NCBI RefSeq assembly: GCF_019242285.1
Contig: NZ_JAFAVV010000295.1
Span: forward strand, 1 to 32,008
Length of the DNA stretch: 32,008 nt
Source of the DNA: Bradyrhizobium sp.
GTDB taxonomy: Bacteria; Pseudomonadota; Alphaproteobacteria; Rhizobiales; Xanthobacteraceae
Direction of reading: 5' to 3'
The position numbers were made by a program, and so were the translations under genes. Of the stretch, positions 1 to 8,710 are shown piece after piece. A model generated the notes under the pieces. That model made no database searches. It was not told where the DNA came from and saw only the letters and a list, made by a program, of their open reading frames with translations. Every line of letters starts with the position of its first letter. The first letter of the stretch is position 1.

Positions 1-1427
1 CCCCGCCGCATGCCCTTCCCTACCCGCAGCTCCCGTTACCGATGCAGATCGTTGGCAGCCAGTACATTCCGATGAGCTGGGCCGACGTGCCCGGCTGGAA
101 CGAGGATGACCAGCTCGCCGCCTATCGGACCTTTCGCGACTCCTGCCGGCCGATCGTGGCGGGAAAGAGCATAGGGCCCAATACCAAGGCGATCGGATCG
201 TCGCTGCGCGACCCCTGCCGCGCCGCCCGCGCCAGCGACATTACGGACGGCGCCAGGGCGCGGGCATTCTTCGAGCAGCAGTTCACGCCGCTGAATATCT
301 CGCGGCTCGGCGAGGCCGACGGCTTCGTCACCGGCTATTACGAGCCGGTGCTGGAGGGATCGCCGACGCCGACCGATGTCTACAATGTGCCGGTCTATCG
401 CCGGCCCTCGAACCTGTTCGTGCGGGGCTACTCGCAGGCGTCGCCCGAGCTGCCCAACAAGGGCCCGGTGTACCGCAAGATCGGCCGCCGCAAGCTCGTG
501 CCCTATTACGACCGCGGCGAAATCGAGGATGGCGCGATCGCCGGCCGCGGGCTCGACATCTGCTGGCTCAAGAATCCGACCGACCTGCTGTTCGCACAGA
601 TCCAGGGTTCGGCGCGAATCCATCTTCCGGATGGATCGACCATCCGAATCAACTACGATTCCTACAACGGCTATCCCTACACGGCGGTCGGCCGGGTGCT
701 GATCGACCGCGGCATCATTCCGCGCGAGGAGATGTCGATGCAGCGGATCAGGGAGTGGATGGAGCAGAATCCGGACGGGGCCAAGGACGTGCGGCGGCAG
801 AATCGCGCCTACGTCTTCTTCCGTGTGGTGCCGCTGTCGGACAAGGACGAGGCGGTCGGCGCGCAGGGCATTCCCTTGACGCCGGGCCGCTCGATCGCGG
901 TCGACAATTCCCTGCACGTCTATGGCACGCCTTTCTTCATCACCGGCGAATTGCCGATCGAATCGGCGCAGTCGAGGACACCGTTTCACCGTTTGATGAT
1001 CGCCCAGGATACCGGCTCGGCGATCACGGGTCCCGCGCGCGCCGACCTTTATTTCGGCGCCGGCGCCGATGCCGGAAAGGTGTCGGGACGGCTCCGGCAC
1101 AACATGCAGTTCGTGATGTTGGTGCCGAAGGCGCTCAATCCGGTGGAAGCCGGCCGCAAGCTGCCATTGCCGGACCCGCGGCCGTCCGAGAAGATCGCAA
1201 GGCTGTTTCCCCAGACCGATCCGGTGAAGGATCAAACCAAGGATCAAACCAAGGATCAGAAGACGGCGGCTGTGGCCCCCGCATCGAAGGCAGCCGATAC
1301 GACCGGCTCCAGCGCCACGACGGCGGTCACGACCGCCGTGCCGCTGCCCGAGGCGCGGCCCGCTTCGGCTCCGAGTCGTGAGGAACGCCATCACCGCTAC
1401 GCCCGGCGCTATCGCCACATCCGATGA
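1..1427 (+). CDS. mltA: Membrane-bound lytic murein transglycosylase A, 5' partial
   Basis: MltA cleaves the glycan strands of peptidoglycan to 1,6-anhydro products at the inner face of the outer membrane. The frame is open to the left edge. The first ATG in the window (42) gives a protein with no signal peptide or lipobox, so the true start lies upstream and the gene is 5'-truncated here. From that ATG there are 461 residues. The MltA beta-barrel region runs from about residue 85 (VTGYYEP at 96-102) to about 270, followed by the 3D domain with AQDTGSAITG (321-330) and RADLYFGAG (333-341), whose aspartates are conserved in the family. The C-terminal 80 residues are a low-complexity Pro/Ala/Lys tail containing a KDQT repeat. 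The stop overlaps the next start as ATGA (1424-1427), so translation is probably coupled to the Smr gene. Identification is confident from the 3D domain. Confidence 0.93.
   Translation, partial: PPHALPYPQLPLPMQIVGSQYIPMSWADVPGWNEDDQLAAYRTFRDSCRPIVAGKSIGPNTKAIGSSLRDPCRAARASDITDGARARAFFEQQFTPLNISRLGEADGFVTGYYEPVLEGSPTPTDVYNVPVYRRPSNLFVRGYSQASPELPNKGPVYRKIGRRKLVPYYDRGEIEDGAIAGRGLDICWLKNPTDLLFAQIQGSARIHLPDGSTIRINYDSYNGYPYTAVGRVLIDRGIIPREEMSMQRIREWMEQNPDGAKDVRRQNRAYVFFRVVPLSDKDEAVGAQGIPLTPGRSIAVDNSLHVYGTPFFITGELPIESAQSRTPFHRLMIAQDTGSAITGPARADLYFGAGADAGKVSGRLRHNMQFVMLVPKALNPVEAGRKLPLPDPRPSEKIARLFPQTDPVKDQTKDQTKDQKTAAVAPASKAADTTGSSATTAVTTAVPLPEARPASAPSREERHHRYARRYRHIR
1227..1258 (+). repeat. 12-bp tandem repeat in the mltA tail
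   Basis: The unit AAGGATCAAACC occurs exactly twice (1227-1238, 1239-1250), with a third partial copy beginning at 1251. It encodes KDQT-KDQT-KDQ. Because 12 is a multiple of 3, gain or loss of a unit would change the linker length without shifting the frame. Confidence 0.8.
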
Positions 1428-2023
1428 AACGGCCGTCCTCGCTCTCGCAGCCCGAGCATCCTCCGACCCCGCGCCACCGGCGCGGATTGAGCGAGGAGGA
1501 GCGGGCGCTCTGGGAAAGCGTTGCAAGACAAGTCAAGCCGCTGCGCAAGACGCCGCGCCTGGTCAAGCCAAAGGCAGCGGTCAGGCCGGAAGCGATTTCG
1601 GACCCGTCGGCGAAACCCGCATCACCGCGACCGCTTCCGCCCATCCATGCGCCTAGGCCGAGCAAGCCTGCGGTGCCGCCGCTGGCCCCGCTGGGACGCC
1701 GGGAGCGCTCGCGCCTGTCGCGCGGCAAGGACGAGATCGAGGCGCGGCTCGACCTGCATGGCATGACGCAGACGCGGGCCCACCGCGCCCTACTCGGCTT
1801 CCTGCGGCGAGCCCATGGTGAAGGCCTGACCTTCGTGCTCGTCATCACCGGCAAGGGCAAGGTCGGCGGCACGGAGGAGGGCCGCGGCGTGCTGCGACGG
1901 CAGGTGCCGCAATGGCTTTCCCTGCCGGAATTCCGTGCGCTGGTGGTCGGGTTCGAGGAGGCGCATATCGGCCATGGCGGCCATGGCGCGCTCTATGTCC
2001 GGATCAGGCGGCCGCGAAGCTAA
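1424..2023 (+). CDS. Smr/MutS2-domain protein
   Basis: This is a 199-residue protein with a C-terminal Smr (small MutS-related) domain, a fold that in characterised members binds or nicks nucleic acid, either branched DNA or RNA. The first 100 residues are basic, proline-rich and probably disordered. The Smr domain runs from about 105 to 199. It carries LDLHGM (109-114), the family's N-terminal signature, then TGKG (142-145) and HGGHGALYVRIRR (184-196), which replaces the usual GG-x-GxxxVxL ending. It starts inside the last codons of mltA (ATGA overlap), so the two are cotranscribed. The physiological substrate cannot be told from sequence. Its stop overlaps the stop of the convergent membrane protein gene by 4 bp. 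Confidence 0.88.
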   Translation: MKRPSSLSQPEHPPTPRHRRGLSEEERALWESVARQVKPLRKTPRLVKPKAAVRPEAISDPSAKPASPRPLPPIHAPRPSKPAVPPLAPLGRRERSRLSRGKDEIEARLDLHGMTQTRAHRALLGFLRRAHGEGLTFVLVITGKGKVGGTEEGRGVLRRQVPQWLSLPEFRALVVGFEEAHIGHGGHGALYVRIRRPRS

Positions 2024-3144
2024 AACGGACGGACGATGCCGACCCGGGGGTACAGCGTGACGATCCAGCCGAGGATCCTGGTCCCGCGATCGTCGGTCGG
2101 GATCGGGGGCACGGCGTGGGCGGCGGGCAGTGTCTTGACGGCGTGCAGGAGCAGGAACATGCACACCGCCCAGTTCGAGATCCATCGCGAGTAGTCGAAC
2201 ACGATCGCGAACATGACGAGATAGCCCAGGCTGACGCCGGCCAGCGCGGCGACGACGAGGCGGCGGTGCAGCGCGTGCTCGAGCGCGCGGATCGTGCGTG
2301 CGAAATAGCGCCACAGTGGTGTGTGCAGCCAGATCAGCAGCGCAAAGAGCGGCACGCCCAGGATGTTCGACGGCAGCCGCGCCCAGGTGTCGGCGATCTC
2401 CTTCGATAGCGGCTGGTACCAGATGTAGCTGAACATCAGGAGGTCGGTGCGCGAGGGATCGGCCATCCGGCTCTGCAGGTAGTGGACGAAGTTAACTTCC
2501 GGCAGCGGCATGGTGCCGTAGAATTGCGCGGCGACGAACAGCGCGCCGAGCATGAGCGCGGCCAGGGCGCCGATGGCGATGTTGAGGCGGTTCATGCCCT
2601 CGGCCAGGTAGTGCCGGATCAGCACGATCACGGCGATGGTCGGCACATACATCAGGAGATGGATGTGGTGGATCAGGATCAGGACGACCGCGCCCGCGGC
2701 GGCGAGCAGGACGAACAGGACCGAGCGTGCCGGCACCAGCAGGAGCGTGATCGCGAACAGGCAGCCATAGATGTCGAAGTGACCGAGCGAGAACATGAAA
2801 TTCTTGAAGAAGAACGGAGAGCCGGCCGTCAGCACGAGCAGCGGCAGGCTCTTTTCATCGAGACCGAATGTGCGCCGGAACAGCACGAGGAACAAGGCGA
2901 GGGTGAGAAGCCAGACCGAGCCGCCGAGCGCGAACACCAGCCAGACCGGCACCTTCGCGGTGAACAGCGCCACGACCGCGCCGATCAGCGCGCGCTTGAT
3001 GAAGCCGAAATGATAATCGACCAGGAGATGGATGTAGGGGACGAACGGCCGCAGAATGAGCTTGTGAGCGAAAACCCCGGTCACCACGGCGATGTTGACG
3101 ATGACCATCCATCGCCAGTGGTTGTGCCAGACGCGCCCGACCAT
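2020..3144 (-). CDS. Polytopic membrane protein of unknown function
   Basis: The protein has 374 residues when started at the ATG at 3144. That start is preceded by a good Shine-Dalgarno, GAGAGGAAGC (complement of 3145-3154). A longer in-frame start at 3195 adds 17 residues with no hydrophobic segment and is less likely. Many hydrophobic stretches are visible, for example VIVNIAVVTGVFAH, ALIGAVVALF, WLVFALGGSVWLLTLALFLVLF, SVLFVLLAAAGAVVLILI and LVVAALAGVSLGYLVMFAIV, suggesting eight or more transmembrane helices. An early segment contains FGFIKRALIGAV between helices. No catalytic motif or known family is recognised; a polymerase- or glycosyltransferase-like role is possible but unsupported. 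It is convergent with the Smr gene, with a 4-bp overlap of stops (CTAA, 2020-2023). Confidence 0.75.
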   Translation of the reverse strand: MVGRVWHNHWRWMVIVNIAVVTGVFAHKLILRPFVPYIHLLVDYHFGFIKRALIGAVVALFTAKVPVWLVFALGGSVWLLTLALFLVLFRRTFGLDEKSLPLLVLTAGSPFFFKNFMFSLGHFDIYGCLFAITLLLVPARSVLFVLLAAAGAVVLILIHHIHLLMYVPTIAVIVLIRHYLAEGMNRLNIAIGALAALMLGALFVAAQFYGTMPLPEVNFVHYLQSRMADPSRTDLLMFSYIWYQPLSKEIADTWARLPSNILGVPLFALLIWLHTPLWRYFARTIRALEHALHRRLVVAALAGVSLGYLVMFAIVFDYSRWISNWAVCMFLLLHAVKTLPAAHAVPPIPTDDRGTRILGWIVTLYPRVGIVRPF

Positions 3145-3212
3145 GCTTCCTCTCGACCCGCTGCTCGTGGGGCAGCGAGCCGCTGGATAGCGCAAAAACC
3201 GCCGTGTCAGAA

Positions 3213-4514
3213 CTACAGAATGAACCGGCTCAAATCGGCGTTCCTGGCGAGATCGCCGACGTGCTTCTGCACGTAGTCGGCATCCACTCTGATGGTCTCG
3301 CCATTGCGATCCGGCGCGGTGAAGGAGATGTCGTCCAGCACCCGCTCCATCACCGTCTGCAGCCTTCGGGCGCCGATGTTCTCGACCGTGGAATTGACGG
3401 CGACCGCGATGTCGGCGAGCGCATCAATGGCGTCGTCGGCGATGTCCAGTGTCACGCCCTCGGTCCGCATCAGCGCGACATATTGCTTGATCAGCGAGGC
3501 TTCCGGCTCGGTCAGGATGCGGCGCATGTCGTCGCGCGTCAGCGCCTGCAATTCGACCCGGATCGGCAGCCGTCCCTGCAGCTCCGGCAGCAGGTCGGAC
3601 GGCTTGGCGATATGGAACGCGCCGGAGGCGATGAAGAGGATGTGATCGGTCTTGACCGCGCCGTGCTTGGTCGAGACCGTGGTGCCTTCGATCAGCGGCA
3701 GCAGGTCGCGCTGCACGCCCTCACGCGAGACGTCGCCGCCGAGCCGGTTCTCGCGTACGCAGATCTTGTCGATCTCATCGAGGAAGACGATACCGTTGTT
3801 CTCGACCGCGTTGATCGCCTCCAGCGTGAGCTGGTCGGTGTCCAGCAGCTTGTCGGATTCCTCGTTGACCAGGAGCTCGTGGGAGGCCTCGACCGTGACG
3901 CGGCGGGTCTTGGTGCGGCCGCCGAGCTTGCCGAAGACGTCGCCGATCGAGATCGCGCCCATCTGCGCGCCGGGCATGCCCGGGATCTCGAACATCGGAA
4001 AGCCGCCGGAGGACTGCGTCTCGATCTCGATCTCCTTGTCGTTGAGCTCGCCGGCGCGCAGCTTACGGCGGAAGGAATCGCGCGTCGCGGCGCTGGAATT
4101 GGTGCCGACCAGCGCGTCCAGCACGCGCTCCTCGGCGGCGAGCTGGGCGCGCGCCTGCACGTCCTTGCGCTTGCGTTCGCGCACCTGCGCGATCGCAACC
4201 TCGACGAGATCGCGGATGATCTGCTCGACGTCGCGGCCGACATAGCCGACCTCGGTGAACTTGGTGGCCTCGACCTTGAGGAACGGGGCGCCGGCGAGCC
4301 TGGCCAGCCGCCGCGCGATCTCGGTCTTGCCGACCCCGGTCGGTCCGATCATCAGGATGTTCTTGGGCAGCACCTCCTCGCGCAGCCCGCCATCGAGCTG
4401 CAGCCGGCGCCAGCGGTTGCGCAGCGCGATCGAGACGGCGCGCTTGGCGTCGGCCTGGCCGACGATGAATCGGTCGAGTTCGGAAACGATTTCACGGGGA
4501 GAGAAGTCCGTCAT
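3213..4514 (-). CDS. hslU: HslU, ATPase subunit of the HslVU protease
   Basis: This AAA+ unfoldase feeds substrates into the HslV peptidase in the cytoplasm. It has 433 residues, normal for the family. Walker A GPTGVGKT is at 57-64, the pore loop GYVG at 90-93 and Walker B VFLDEID at 243-249. The I-domain lies between them (about 110-230). A sensor and arginine-finger region, [12 protein letters not shown], is at 311-322. The C-terminus ends DLSRFIL, the hydrophobic tail that docks into HslV pockets to activate it. The gene lies downstream of hslV on the same strand but is separated from it by an acetyltransferase gene, 26 bp before the hslU start. The upstream AGAAGAA is only a weak ribosome site. 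Confidence 0.98.
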   Translation of the reverse strand: MTDFSPREIVSELDRFIVGQADAKRAVSIALRNRWRRLQLDGGLREEVLPKNILMIGPTGVGKTEIARRLARLAGAPFLKVEATKFTEVGYVGRDVEQIIRDLVEVAIAQVRERKRKDVQARAQLAAEERVLDALVGTNSSAATRDSFRRKLRAGELNDKEIEIETQSSGGFPMFEIPGMPGAQMGAISIGDVFGKLGGRTKTRRVTVEASHELLVNEESDKLLDTDQLTLEAINAVENNGIVFLDEIDKICVRENRLGGDVSREGVQRDLLPLIEGTTVSTKHGAVKTDHILFIASGAFHIAKPSDLLPELQGRLPIRVELQALTRDDMRRILTEPEASLIKQYVALMRTEGVTLDIADDAIDALADIAVAVNSTVENIGARRLQTVMERVLDDISFTAPDRNGETIRVDADYVQKHVGDLARNADLSRFIL

Positions 4515-4540
4515 TTCTTCTAGCTAGGATGGGAAGGCGA

Positions 4541-5035
4541 TCAGGACAAGCTACTTCGATCGCGGAGCATCAAAAGCGCCGGCCCGTCCGGCGTCTGAAC
4601 CACCTGCTCCCGTGAGAATCCGACTTTTTCGTAGGCGCGGATTGCGCGCAGATTGGCGGGATCGGGATCGGTGACGACGCGCGGCGTGCCTTGCTGCAGC
4701 AGGTGGTCGGTGAACCTGCGGATGAACTGCGAGCCATGGCCGCGTCCGACCAGATCGGGCTCGCCGATGAACTGGTCGATGCCGCGTGTGCCGGCGGGGT
4801 GCTCGCCGAACCCCTGGTTCCAGGTCGAGAGCGCATAGCACTGGATATAGCCGAACGGGTGACCGACGACGGATACGATGAACTGGTCCATGTCGGGATG
4901 GTCCAGATCATCCCGCATAAGCGCGTATTGCTCGTCCGGATCGCCCCACCACTGGACCACATCGGGCGTCGCCAGCCAATGCCGGATCATCGGAAGATCG
5001 GCCACGGTCATCGGGCGAAAGCCGTAGTCCGGCAT
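4541..5035 (-). CDS. GNAT-family N-acetyltransferase
   Basis: This is a 164-residue acetyl-CoA-dependent acetyltransferase. It covers the full GNAT fold: an N-terminal region with IRHWLATPDVVQWWGDP (18-34), a central strand (FIVSVVGHPFGYIQC), and the acetyl-CoA loop DLVGRGHGSQF before helix 3. This is followed by TDPDPANLRAIRAYEKVGF, the typical motif B. The overall layout resembles the AAC(6')-type aminoglycoside acetyltransferase branch and siderophore-type GNATs, but the substrate cannot be read from sequence and I would not call it a resistance gene. It lies between hslV (6 bp upstream, stop at 5042) and hslU (26 bp downstream) on the same strand, so all three are probably one transcript. 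Confidence 0.88.
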   Translation of the reverse strand: MPDYGFRPMTVADLPMIRHWLATPDVVQWWGDPDEQYALMRDDLDHPDMDQFIVSVVGHPFGYIQCYALSTWNQGFGEHPAGTRGIDQFIGEPDLVGRGHGSQFIRRFTDHLLQQGTPRVVTDPDPANLRAIRAYEKVGFSREQVVQTPDGPALLMLRDRSSLS

Positions 5036-5041
5036 GGACGC

Positions 5042-5602
5042 TCAGCCAGCCTGCAAGATCTCGATGGTCAAATTGCGGTTGGTGTAGACGCAGATGTCGG
5101 CGGCGATGTCGAGCGCCCGGCGGACGATGGTCTCGGCATCCTTGTCCGTATCGATCAGGGCGCGCGCCGCGGCCAGCGCATAGTTACCGCCCGAGCCGAT
5201 CGCCATCACGCCGGCCTCCGGCTCCAGCACGTCGCCGGTGCCGGTCAGGACCAGGGAGACCTCCTTGTCGGCGACGATCATCATCGCCTCCAGCCGGCGC
5301 AAATAACGGTCGGTGCGCCAGTCCTTGGCGAGCTCGACCGCGGCGCGGGTCAACTGCCCCGGATACTGTTCGAGCTTGCTCTCCAGCCGCTCGAACAGGG
5401 TGAAGGCGTCCGCGGTGGCGCCGGCGAAGCCGCCGATCACGTCGCCCTTGCCGAGCTTGCGGACCTTCTTGGCATTGGACTTGATGACGGTCTGCCCGAT
5501 CGAGACCTGGCCGTCGCCGCCGATCACGACCCTGCCGCCCTTGCGGACGGTGAGAATGGTGGTGCCGTGCCAGACCGGCGGCTCGTGGGGGGATATTTGC
5601 AT
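5042..5602 (-). CDS. hslV: HslV, peptidase subunit of the HslVU protease
   Basis: This is the threonine peptidase of the HslVU complex, related to the proteasome beta subunit. The ATG at 5602 is preferred: it gives [13 protein letters not shown] as a 13-residue propeptide, then TTILTVRK, with T14 as the catalytic N-terminal threonine after processing. GAGAGG (complement of 5609-5614) sits 6 nt upstream. An upstream in-frame start at 5626 would add eight residues without a ribosome site. The protein has 186 residues. The [10 protein letters not shown] and [18 protein letters not shown] segments are typical. It is the first gene of the leftward hslV-GNAT-hslU group. I found no convincing sigma-32 promoter upstream. 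Confidence 0.97.
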   Translation of the reverse strand: MQISPHEPPVWHGTTILTVRKGGRVVIGGDGQVSIGQTVIKSNAKKVRKLGKGDVIGGFAGATADAFTLFERLESKLEQYPGQLTRAAVELAKDWRTDRYLRRLEAMMIVADKEVSLVLTGTGDVLEPEAGVMAIGSGGNYALAAARALIDTDKDAETIVRRALDIAADICVYTNRNLTIEILQAG

Positions 5603-5790
5603 CGGATACCTCTCGTCCGGCCTCATCTAGGGCCTGGCCGGCGCGGTTACAATCGCACTGACGCCGGTCACCATGAGCGGAAGTTGGGCGACCGCATGAG
5701 TATCCTGCGGTAGCGGAAGCGGCAGGGCCTTGATAAAAGATCGGGTTTTCGGCGCGCGGCACGCGCACCCAGGAGTGGAAAGCCATCTTC

Positions 5791-6384
5791 ATGCGCACCG
5801 CGGCGATCAAGCGCAAGACCAAGGAAACCGACATCGAGGTGTCCGTCAACCTCGATGGTACCGGGACGTCCAGCGTCTCGACCGGCATCGGCTTCTTCGA
5901 TCACATGCTCGACCTCCTGGCGCGCCATTCCCGCATCGATCTCGCCGTGAAGGCGGTCGGTGATCTCCACATCGATCATCACCACACCACCGAGGATGTC
6001 GGCATCGCGCTCGGCCAGGCAGTCAGGCAGGCGCTCGGCGGCATGGCCGGCATCACCCGCTATGCCTCGGTTCACATGCCGATGGACGAGACACTGTCGC
6101 GGGTCGTGATCGACATTTCCGGCCGGCCGATCCTGGTGTTCAAGGTCGCTTTTCCCCGTGACAAGGTCGGGGACTTTGACACCGAGCTGGTGCGCGAATG
6201 GTTCAACGCCTTCGCGATGAACGCCGGCGTGACTTTGCACGTCGAGACCCTATATGGCGAGAACAGCCATCATATCGCCGAATCCTGTTTCAAGGGTCTG
6301 GCGCGGGCCTTGCGGGCGGCGGTCGCAATCGATCCGCGCGCGGCCGGCGAGGTGCCATCCACCAAGGGTCAGCTCGGCGGCTGA
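5791..6384 (+). CDS. hisB: Imidazoleglycerol-phosphate dehydratase
   Basis: This enzyme catalyses the sixth step of histidine biosynthesis, dehydrating imidazole glycerol phosphate to imidazole acetol phosphate. It has 197 residues, the size of a monofunctional HisB without the phosphatase domain found in enterobacteria. Metal-binding signatures are present: FFDHML (35-40), [10 protein letters not shown] (60-69), and near the end [14 protein letters not shown], the second His/Glu cluster. It is the first gene of the rightward his group. The start at 5791 has GGAAAG about 8 nt upstream, a mediocre ribosome site. It is divergent from hslV, with 188 bp between the two starts. Confidence 0.97.
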   Translation: MRTAAIKRKTKETDIEVSVNLDGTGTSSVSTGIGFFDHMLDLLARHSRIDLAVKAVGDLHIDHHHTTEDVGIALGQAVRQALGGMAGITRYASVHMPMDETLSRVVIDISGRPILVFKVAFPRDKVGDFDTELVREWFNAFAMNAGVTLHVETLYGENSHHIAESCFKGLARALRAAVAIDPRAAGEVPSTKGQLGG

Positions 6385-6406
6385 TCGCTCGCGGCGGAGA
6401 TTTATC

Positions 6407-6940
6407 ATGCGGTTCTATACGGTTCACGCTCCGGAGGCTTATGCCGCCGACCTGCGCGCCACCGACAGGTTCGTGTTCGTGCGCGACGGCTTTCATTTCT
6501 GGGCGACGGTGTTCGGCCCGCTGTGGCTGATCTGGCACCGGCTCTGGCTCGCGACGCTCGGCTGGATCGTGTTGGTGGCGGCGCTGGACGCTGCCCTTGT
6601 CGGTCTCGGCGCCGGACGCACGACGGTCTGGCTGGCCGGCCTCATGGTTGCGATCCTGATGGGGCTCGAGGCGGCCAGCCTGCGGCGCTGGACCCTGTCG
6701 CGGCGCCATTGGCGTCAGCTCGACATCGTCGTCGCCGATGATGAGGAGGCCGCCGAGCGCCGCTTCTTCGATCGCTGGGCGAGCGGCCAGCGCGGGCCAA
6801 CCTATGATCCGCTGACGGTCGATCGTGGCGGCCCGCCGCCGACCCGCAACGTTCCGGGCCAGCCCTTCTCCAGGCCGCCCCCGCCGATGCCGCATGACAG
6901 CATCATCGGCCTGTTCCCTGAGCCTGGAGGATCACGATGA
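6407..6940 (+). CDS. DUF2628-like membrane protein within the his operon
   Basis: The protein has 177 residues from the ATG at 6407, which is preceded by GGAG in GCGGAGATTTATC. Longer in-frame starts lie inside hisB and are unlikely. It begins MRFYTVHAP, the usual opening of DUF2628 proteins, followed by a conserved [21 protein letters not shown] segment. Two or three hydrophobic helices follow ([19 protein letters not shown] and [20 protein letters not shown]). The C-terminal third is soluble and proline-rich. No enzymatic role is known for this family. It is embedded between hisB (22 bp upstream) and hisH, whose start overlaps this stop as ATGA. It must be cotranscribed with the his genes, but nothing in the sequence links it to histidine chemistry. 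Confidence 0.85.
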   Translation: MRFYTVHAPEAYAADLRATDRFVFVRDGFHFWATVFGPLWLIWHRLWLATLGWIVLVAALDAALVGLGAGRTTVWLAGLMVAILMGLEAASLRRWTLSRRHWRQLDIVVADDEEAAERRFFDRWASGQRGPTYDPLTVDRGGPPPTRNVPGQPFSRPPPPMPHDSIIGLFPEPGGSR

Positions 6941-7587
6941 GCGTCGCGATTATCGACTACGGCTCGGGTAACCTGCACTCGGCGGCAAAGGCGTTTGAGC
7001 GCGCGACGCGCGCTTCGGAGAGTCCGCAAAAGATCGTGGTCACGCACGATCCGGAGGCGGTCTATCGCGCCGACCGCATCGTGCTGCCGGGTGTCGGCGC
7101 TTTCGCCGATTGCCGCAGCGGGCTCGACGCGCTTGACGGCATGCTCGAGGCGCTGACGGAAGCGGTGCGCAACAAGGCGCGGCCGTTCTTCGGCATCTGT
7201 GTCGGCATGCAGTTGATGGCGACCTGCGGCAAGGAACATGTCACCACCGAGGGATTCGACTGGATCAAGGGCGACGTCGAGAAGATCACGCCGCGTGACG
7301 AGAGCCTGAAGATTCCACACATGGGCTGGAATACCTTGGAAGTGCTGCGCGAGCATCCGCTGCTGGAACGGCTCGACCTTGGCCCGAAGGGGCGCCACGC
7401 CTATTTCGTGCATTCCTATCACCTCAACCCGGCGAACGAGGCTGACCTGCTGGCACGTGCCGATTATGGCGGACCGGTCACCGCGGTCGTGGCCAGGGAT
7501 ACGGCGGTCGGCACCCAATTCCACCCCGAGAAGAGCCAGCGTTTCGGGCTGGCCCTGATCTCGAACTTTCTCAAGTGGAAGCCGTGA
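6937..7587 (+). CDS. hisH: Imidazole glycerol phosphate synthase, glutaminase subunit
   Basis: HisH is a class I glutamine amidotransferase that hydrolyses glutamine and passes ammonia to HisF. It has 216 residues. The nucleophile elbow FFGICVGMQ places the catalytic cysteine at C88, and the other triad members are H196 and E198 in [15 protein letters not shown] (8-15) and LPGVGAF (50-56) are family signatures. The start overlaps the stop of the DUF2628-like gene (ATGA, 6937-6940), and its stop overlaps the hisA GTG (GTGA, 7584-7587). Its partner HisF is encoded downstream after hisA and two unrelated small genes. Confidence 0.97.
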   Translation: MSVAIIDYGSGNLHSAAKAFERATRASESPQKIVVTHDPEAVYRADRIVLPGVGAFADCRSGLDALDGMLEALTEAVRNKARPFFGICVGMQLMATCGKEHVTTEGFDWIKGDVEKITPRDESLKIPHMGWNTLEVLREHPLLERLDLGPKGRHAYFVHSYHLNPANEADLLARADYGGPVTAVVARDTAVGTQFHPEKSQRFGLALISNFLKWKP

Positions 7588-8327
7588 TTCTCTTTCCCGC
7601 GATCGACCTGAAGAACGGCCAGTGCGTGCGGCTCGAGCAGGGCGACATGGCGCGCGCCACCGTGTTCAATCTCGATCCCGCGGCGCAGGCCAAAAGTTTC
7701 GCCGACCAGGGATTTGAATATCTGCATGTGGTCGATCTCGATGGCGCCTTCGCCGGCAAGCCGATGAACGCGCAAGCGGTCGAGGCGATGCTGAAGGCGG
7801 TCACCATGCCGGTGCAGCTCGGCGGCGGCATCCGCGATCTCGCGACGGTGGAGGCCTGGCTTGAGAAGGGCATCACCCGCGTGATCATCGGCACCGCGGC
7901 GGTGCGCGACCCCGAGTTGGTGAAGGCTGCCGCCAAAAAATTCCCCGGCCGGGTTGCGGTCGGGCTCGACGCACGCGACGGCAAGGTCGCGGTACAGGGC
8001 TGGGCGGAGAGCTCGGAGGTGACCGCGCTTGAGATCGCCCAGCGGTTCGAGGACGCCGGCGTCGCCGCCATCATCTTCACCGACATCGCCCGCGACGGCC
8101 TGCTTGAGGGCCTCAACCTCGATGCGACGATCGCTCTGGCCGGGCGCATCTCTATCCCGGTGATCGCCTCGGGCGGGCTCGCCTCGATCGAGGACATCAA
8201 GGCCATGCTGGCGCCGCGTGCCAAAAAGCTGGCGGGCGCGATCGCCGGCCGCGCACTCTACGACGGACGGCTCGATCCAGCCGCCGCGCTCGCGCTGATT
8301 CGCGACGCGCGACTCACGAGCCAATGA
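7584..8327 (+). CDS. hisA: ProFAR isomerase
   Basis: HisA is the (beta/alpha)8-barrel isomerase that opens the ribose ring of ProFAR to give PRFAR, the substrate of HisHF. The GTG at 7584 is chosen because it yields [13 protein letters not shown], the family start with catalytic D8, and overlaps the hisH stop by 4 bp. Another GTG at 7575 would add three residues. The protein has 247 residues. Phosphate-binding loops LGGGIRD and IASGGLAS are visible, and the second catalytic aspartate lies in FTDIARDG. The stop overlaps the start of the next small gene as ATGA (8324-8327), an unusual neighbour for hisA, which is commonly followed directly by hisF. Confidence 0.97.
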   Translation: MILFPAIDLKNGQCVRLEQGDMARATVFNLDPAAQAKSFADQGFEYLHVVDLDGAFAGKPMNAQAVEAMLKAVTMPVQLGGGIRDLATVEAWLEKGITRVIIGTAAVRDPELVKAAAKKFPGRVAVGLDARDGKVAVQGWAESSEVTALEIAQRFEDAGVAAIIFTDIARDGLLEGLNLDATIALAGRISIPVIASGGLASIEDIKAMLAPRAKKLAGAIAGRALYDGRLDPAAALALIRDARLTSQ

Positions 8328-8710
8328 TGAAGCTAGAGGAAATAATTCGAACCGGGCTATCGCGTGTAGATACGATTGCGGTCAAGCGAACGGTCCTAAA
8401 TCCGGCTCTATGGCTGGTTGGGCTAATTACCCCCCTTTCCCTTGTTCTGACCGCCATTGTCAGCAATCAAATCGCACAGCTGATACTATTTTGCTTTGCA
8501 GCAGCTCCGGTTCTTTTCAGCTTTGCCGTTTATCTGGTTTTTATGTTCCGTGATCCTGATCGACTTCAGTCGGAGGAATATAGAGTCAAGCAACAAGCCC
8601 TACGATATCTTTACAAAAAAGGCGGCAATACCGAAATAGTTGACATAGCCAACCAAGTGCCTCGGTTTGAAACATCGAAGTCTCGGCCAGACGGAGGAGA
8701 GAAACAGTGA
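8324..8710 (+). CDS. Unknown small membrane protein, low GC, between hisA and hisF
   Basis: I do not recognise this 128-residue protein. It has a short amphipathic start ([20 protein letters not shown]), then two strong hydrophobic helices ([19 protein letters not shown] and [20 protein letters not shown], running on into YLVFMF). A charged cytoplasmic-looking tail follows ([21 protein letters not shown] and a Lys/Arg-rich end). There are no cysteines or histidines arranged as a catalytic site. Base composition differs from the operon: sampled 60-base lines hold 24 to 33 G+C (40-55%), against 39 (65%) in a hisA line. Codons such as ATA, TTA and CTA are frequent. It overlaps hisA by ATGA and the next gene by GTGA. 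It looks like an acquired gene placed so as to be translated by coupling to the his genes. Function unknown. Confidence 0.72.
   Translation: MMKLEEIIRTGLSRVDTIAVKRTVLNPALWLVGLITPLSLVLTAIVSNQIAQLILFCFAAAPVLFSFAVYLVFMFRDPDRLQSEEYRVKQQALRYLYKKGGNTEIVDIANQVPRFETSKSRPDGGEKQ
8693..8701 (+). promoter_or_regulatory. Strong ribosome binding site deciding the GTG start at 8707
   Basis: GGAGGAGAG lies 5 nt before the GTG at 8707, inside the last codons of the small membrane protein gene. It is the strongest Shine-Dalgarno in the his operon and supports this GTG rather than a later start. Confidence 0.7.

Noticed and set aside
36..1526. 496-codon minus-strand frame opposite mltA
   Set aside because: Antisense shadow with arginine-rich composition and no recognisable domain.
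3204..4523. 439-codon plus-strand frame opposite hslU
   Set aside because: Antisense shadow; hslU on the minus strand has all family motifs.
4541..5035. Calling the GNAT gene an aminoglycoside resistance determinant
   Set aside because: Only the general GNAT fold and a loose AAC(6')-like layout are visible; the chromosomal hslV/hslU setting does not support a resistance role.
5603..5790. Sigma-32 promoter upstream of hslV
   Set aside because: No CTTG-type -35 paired with a CCATNT-type -10 could be found on the minus strand.
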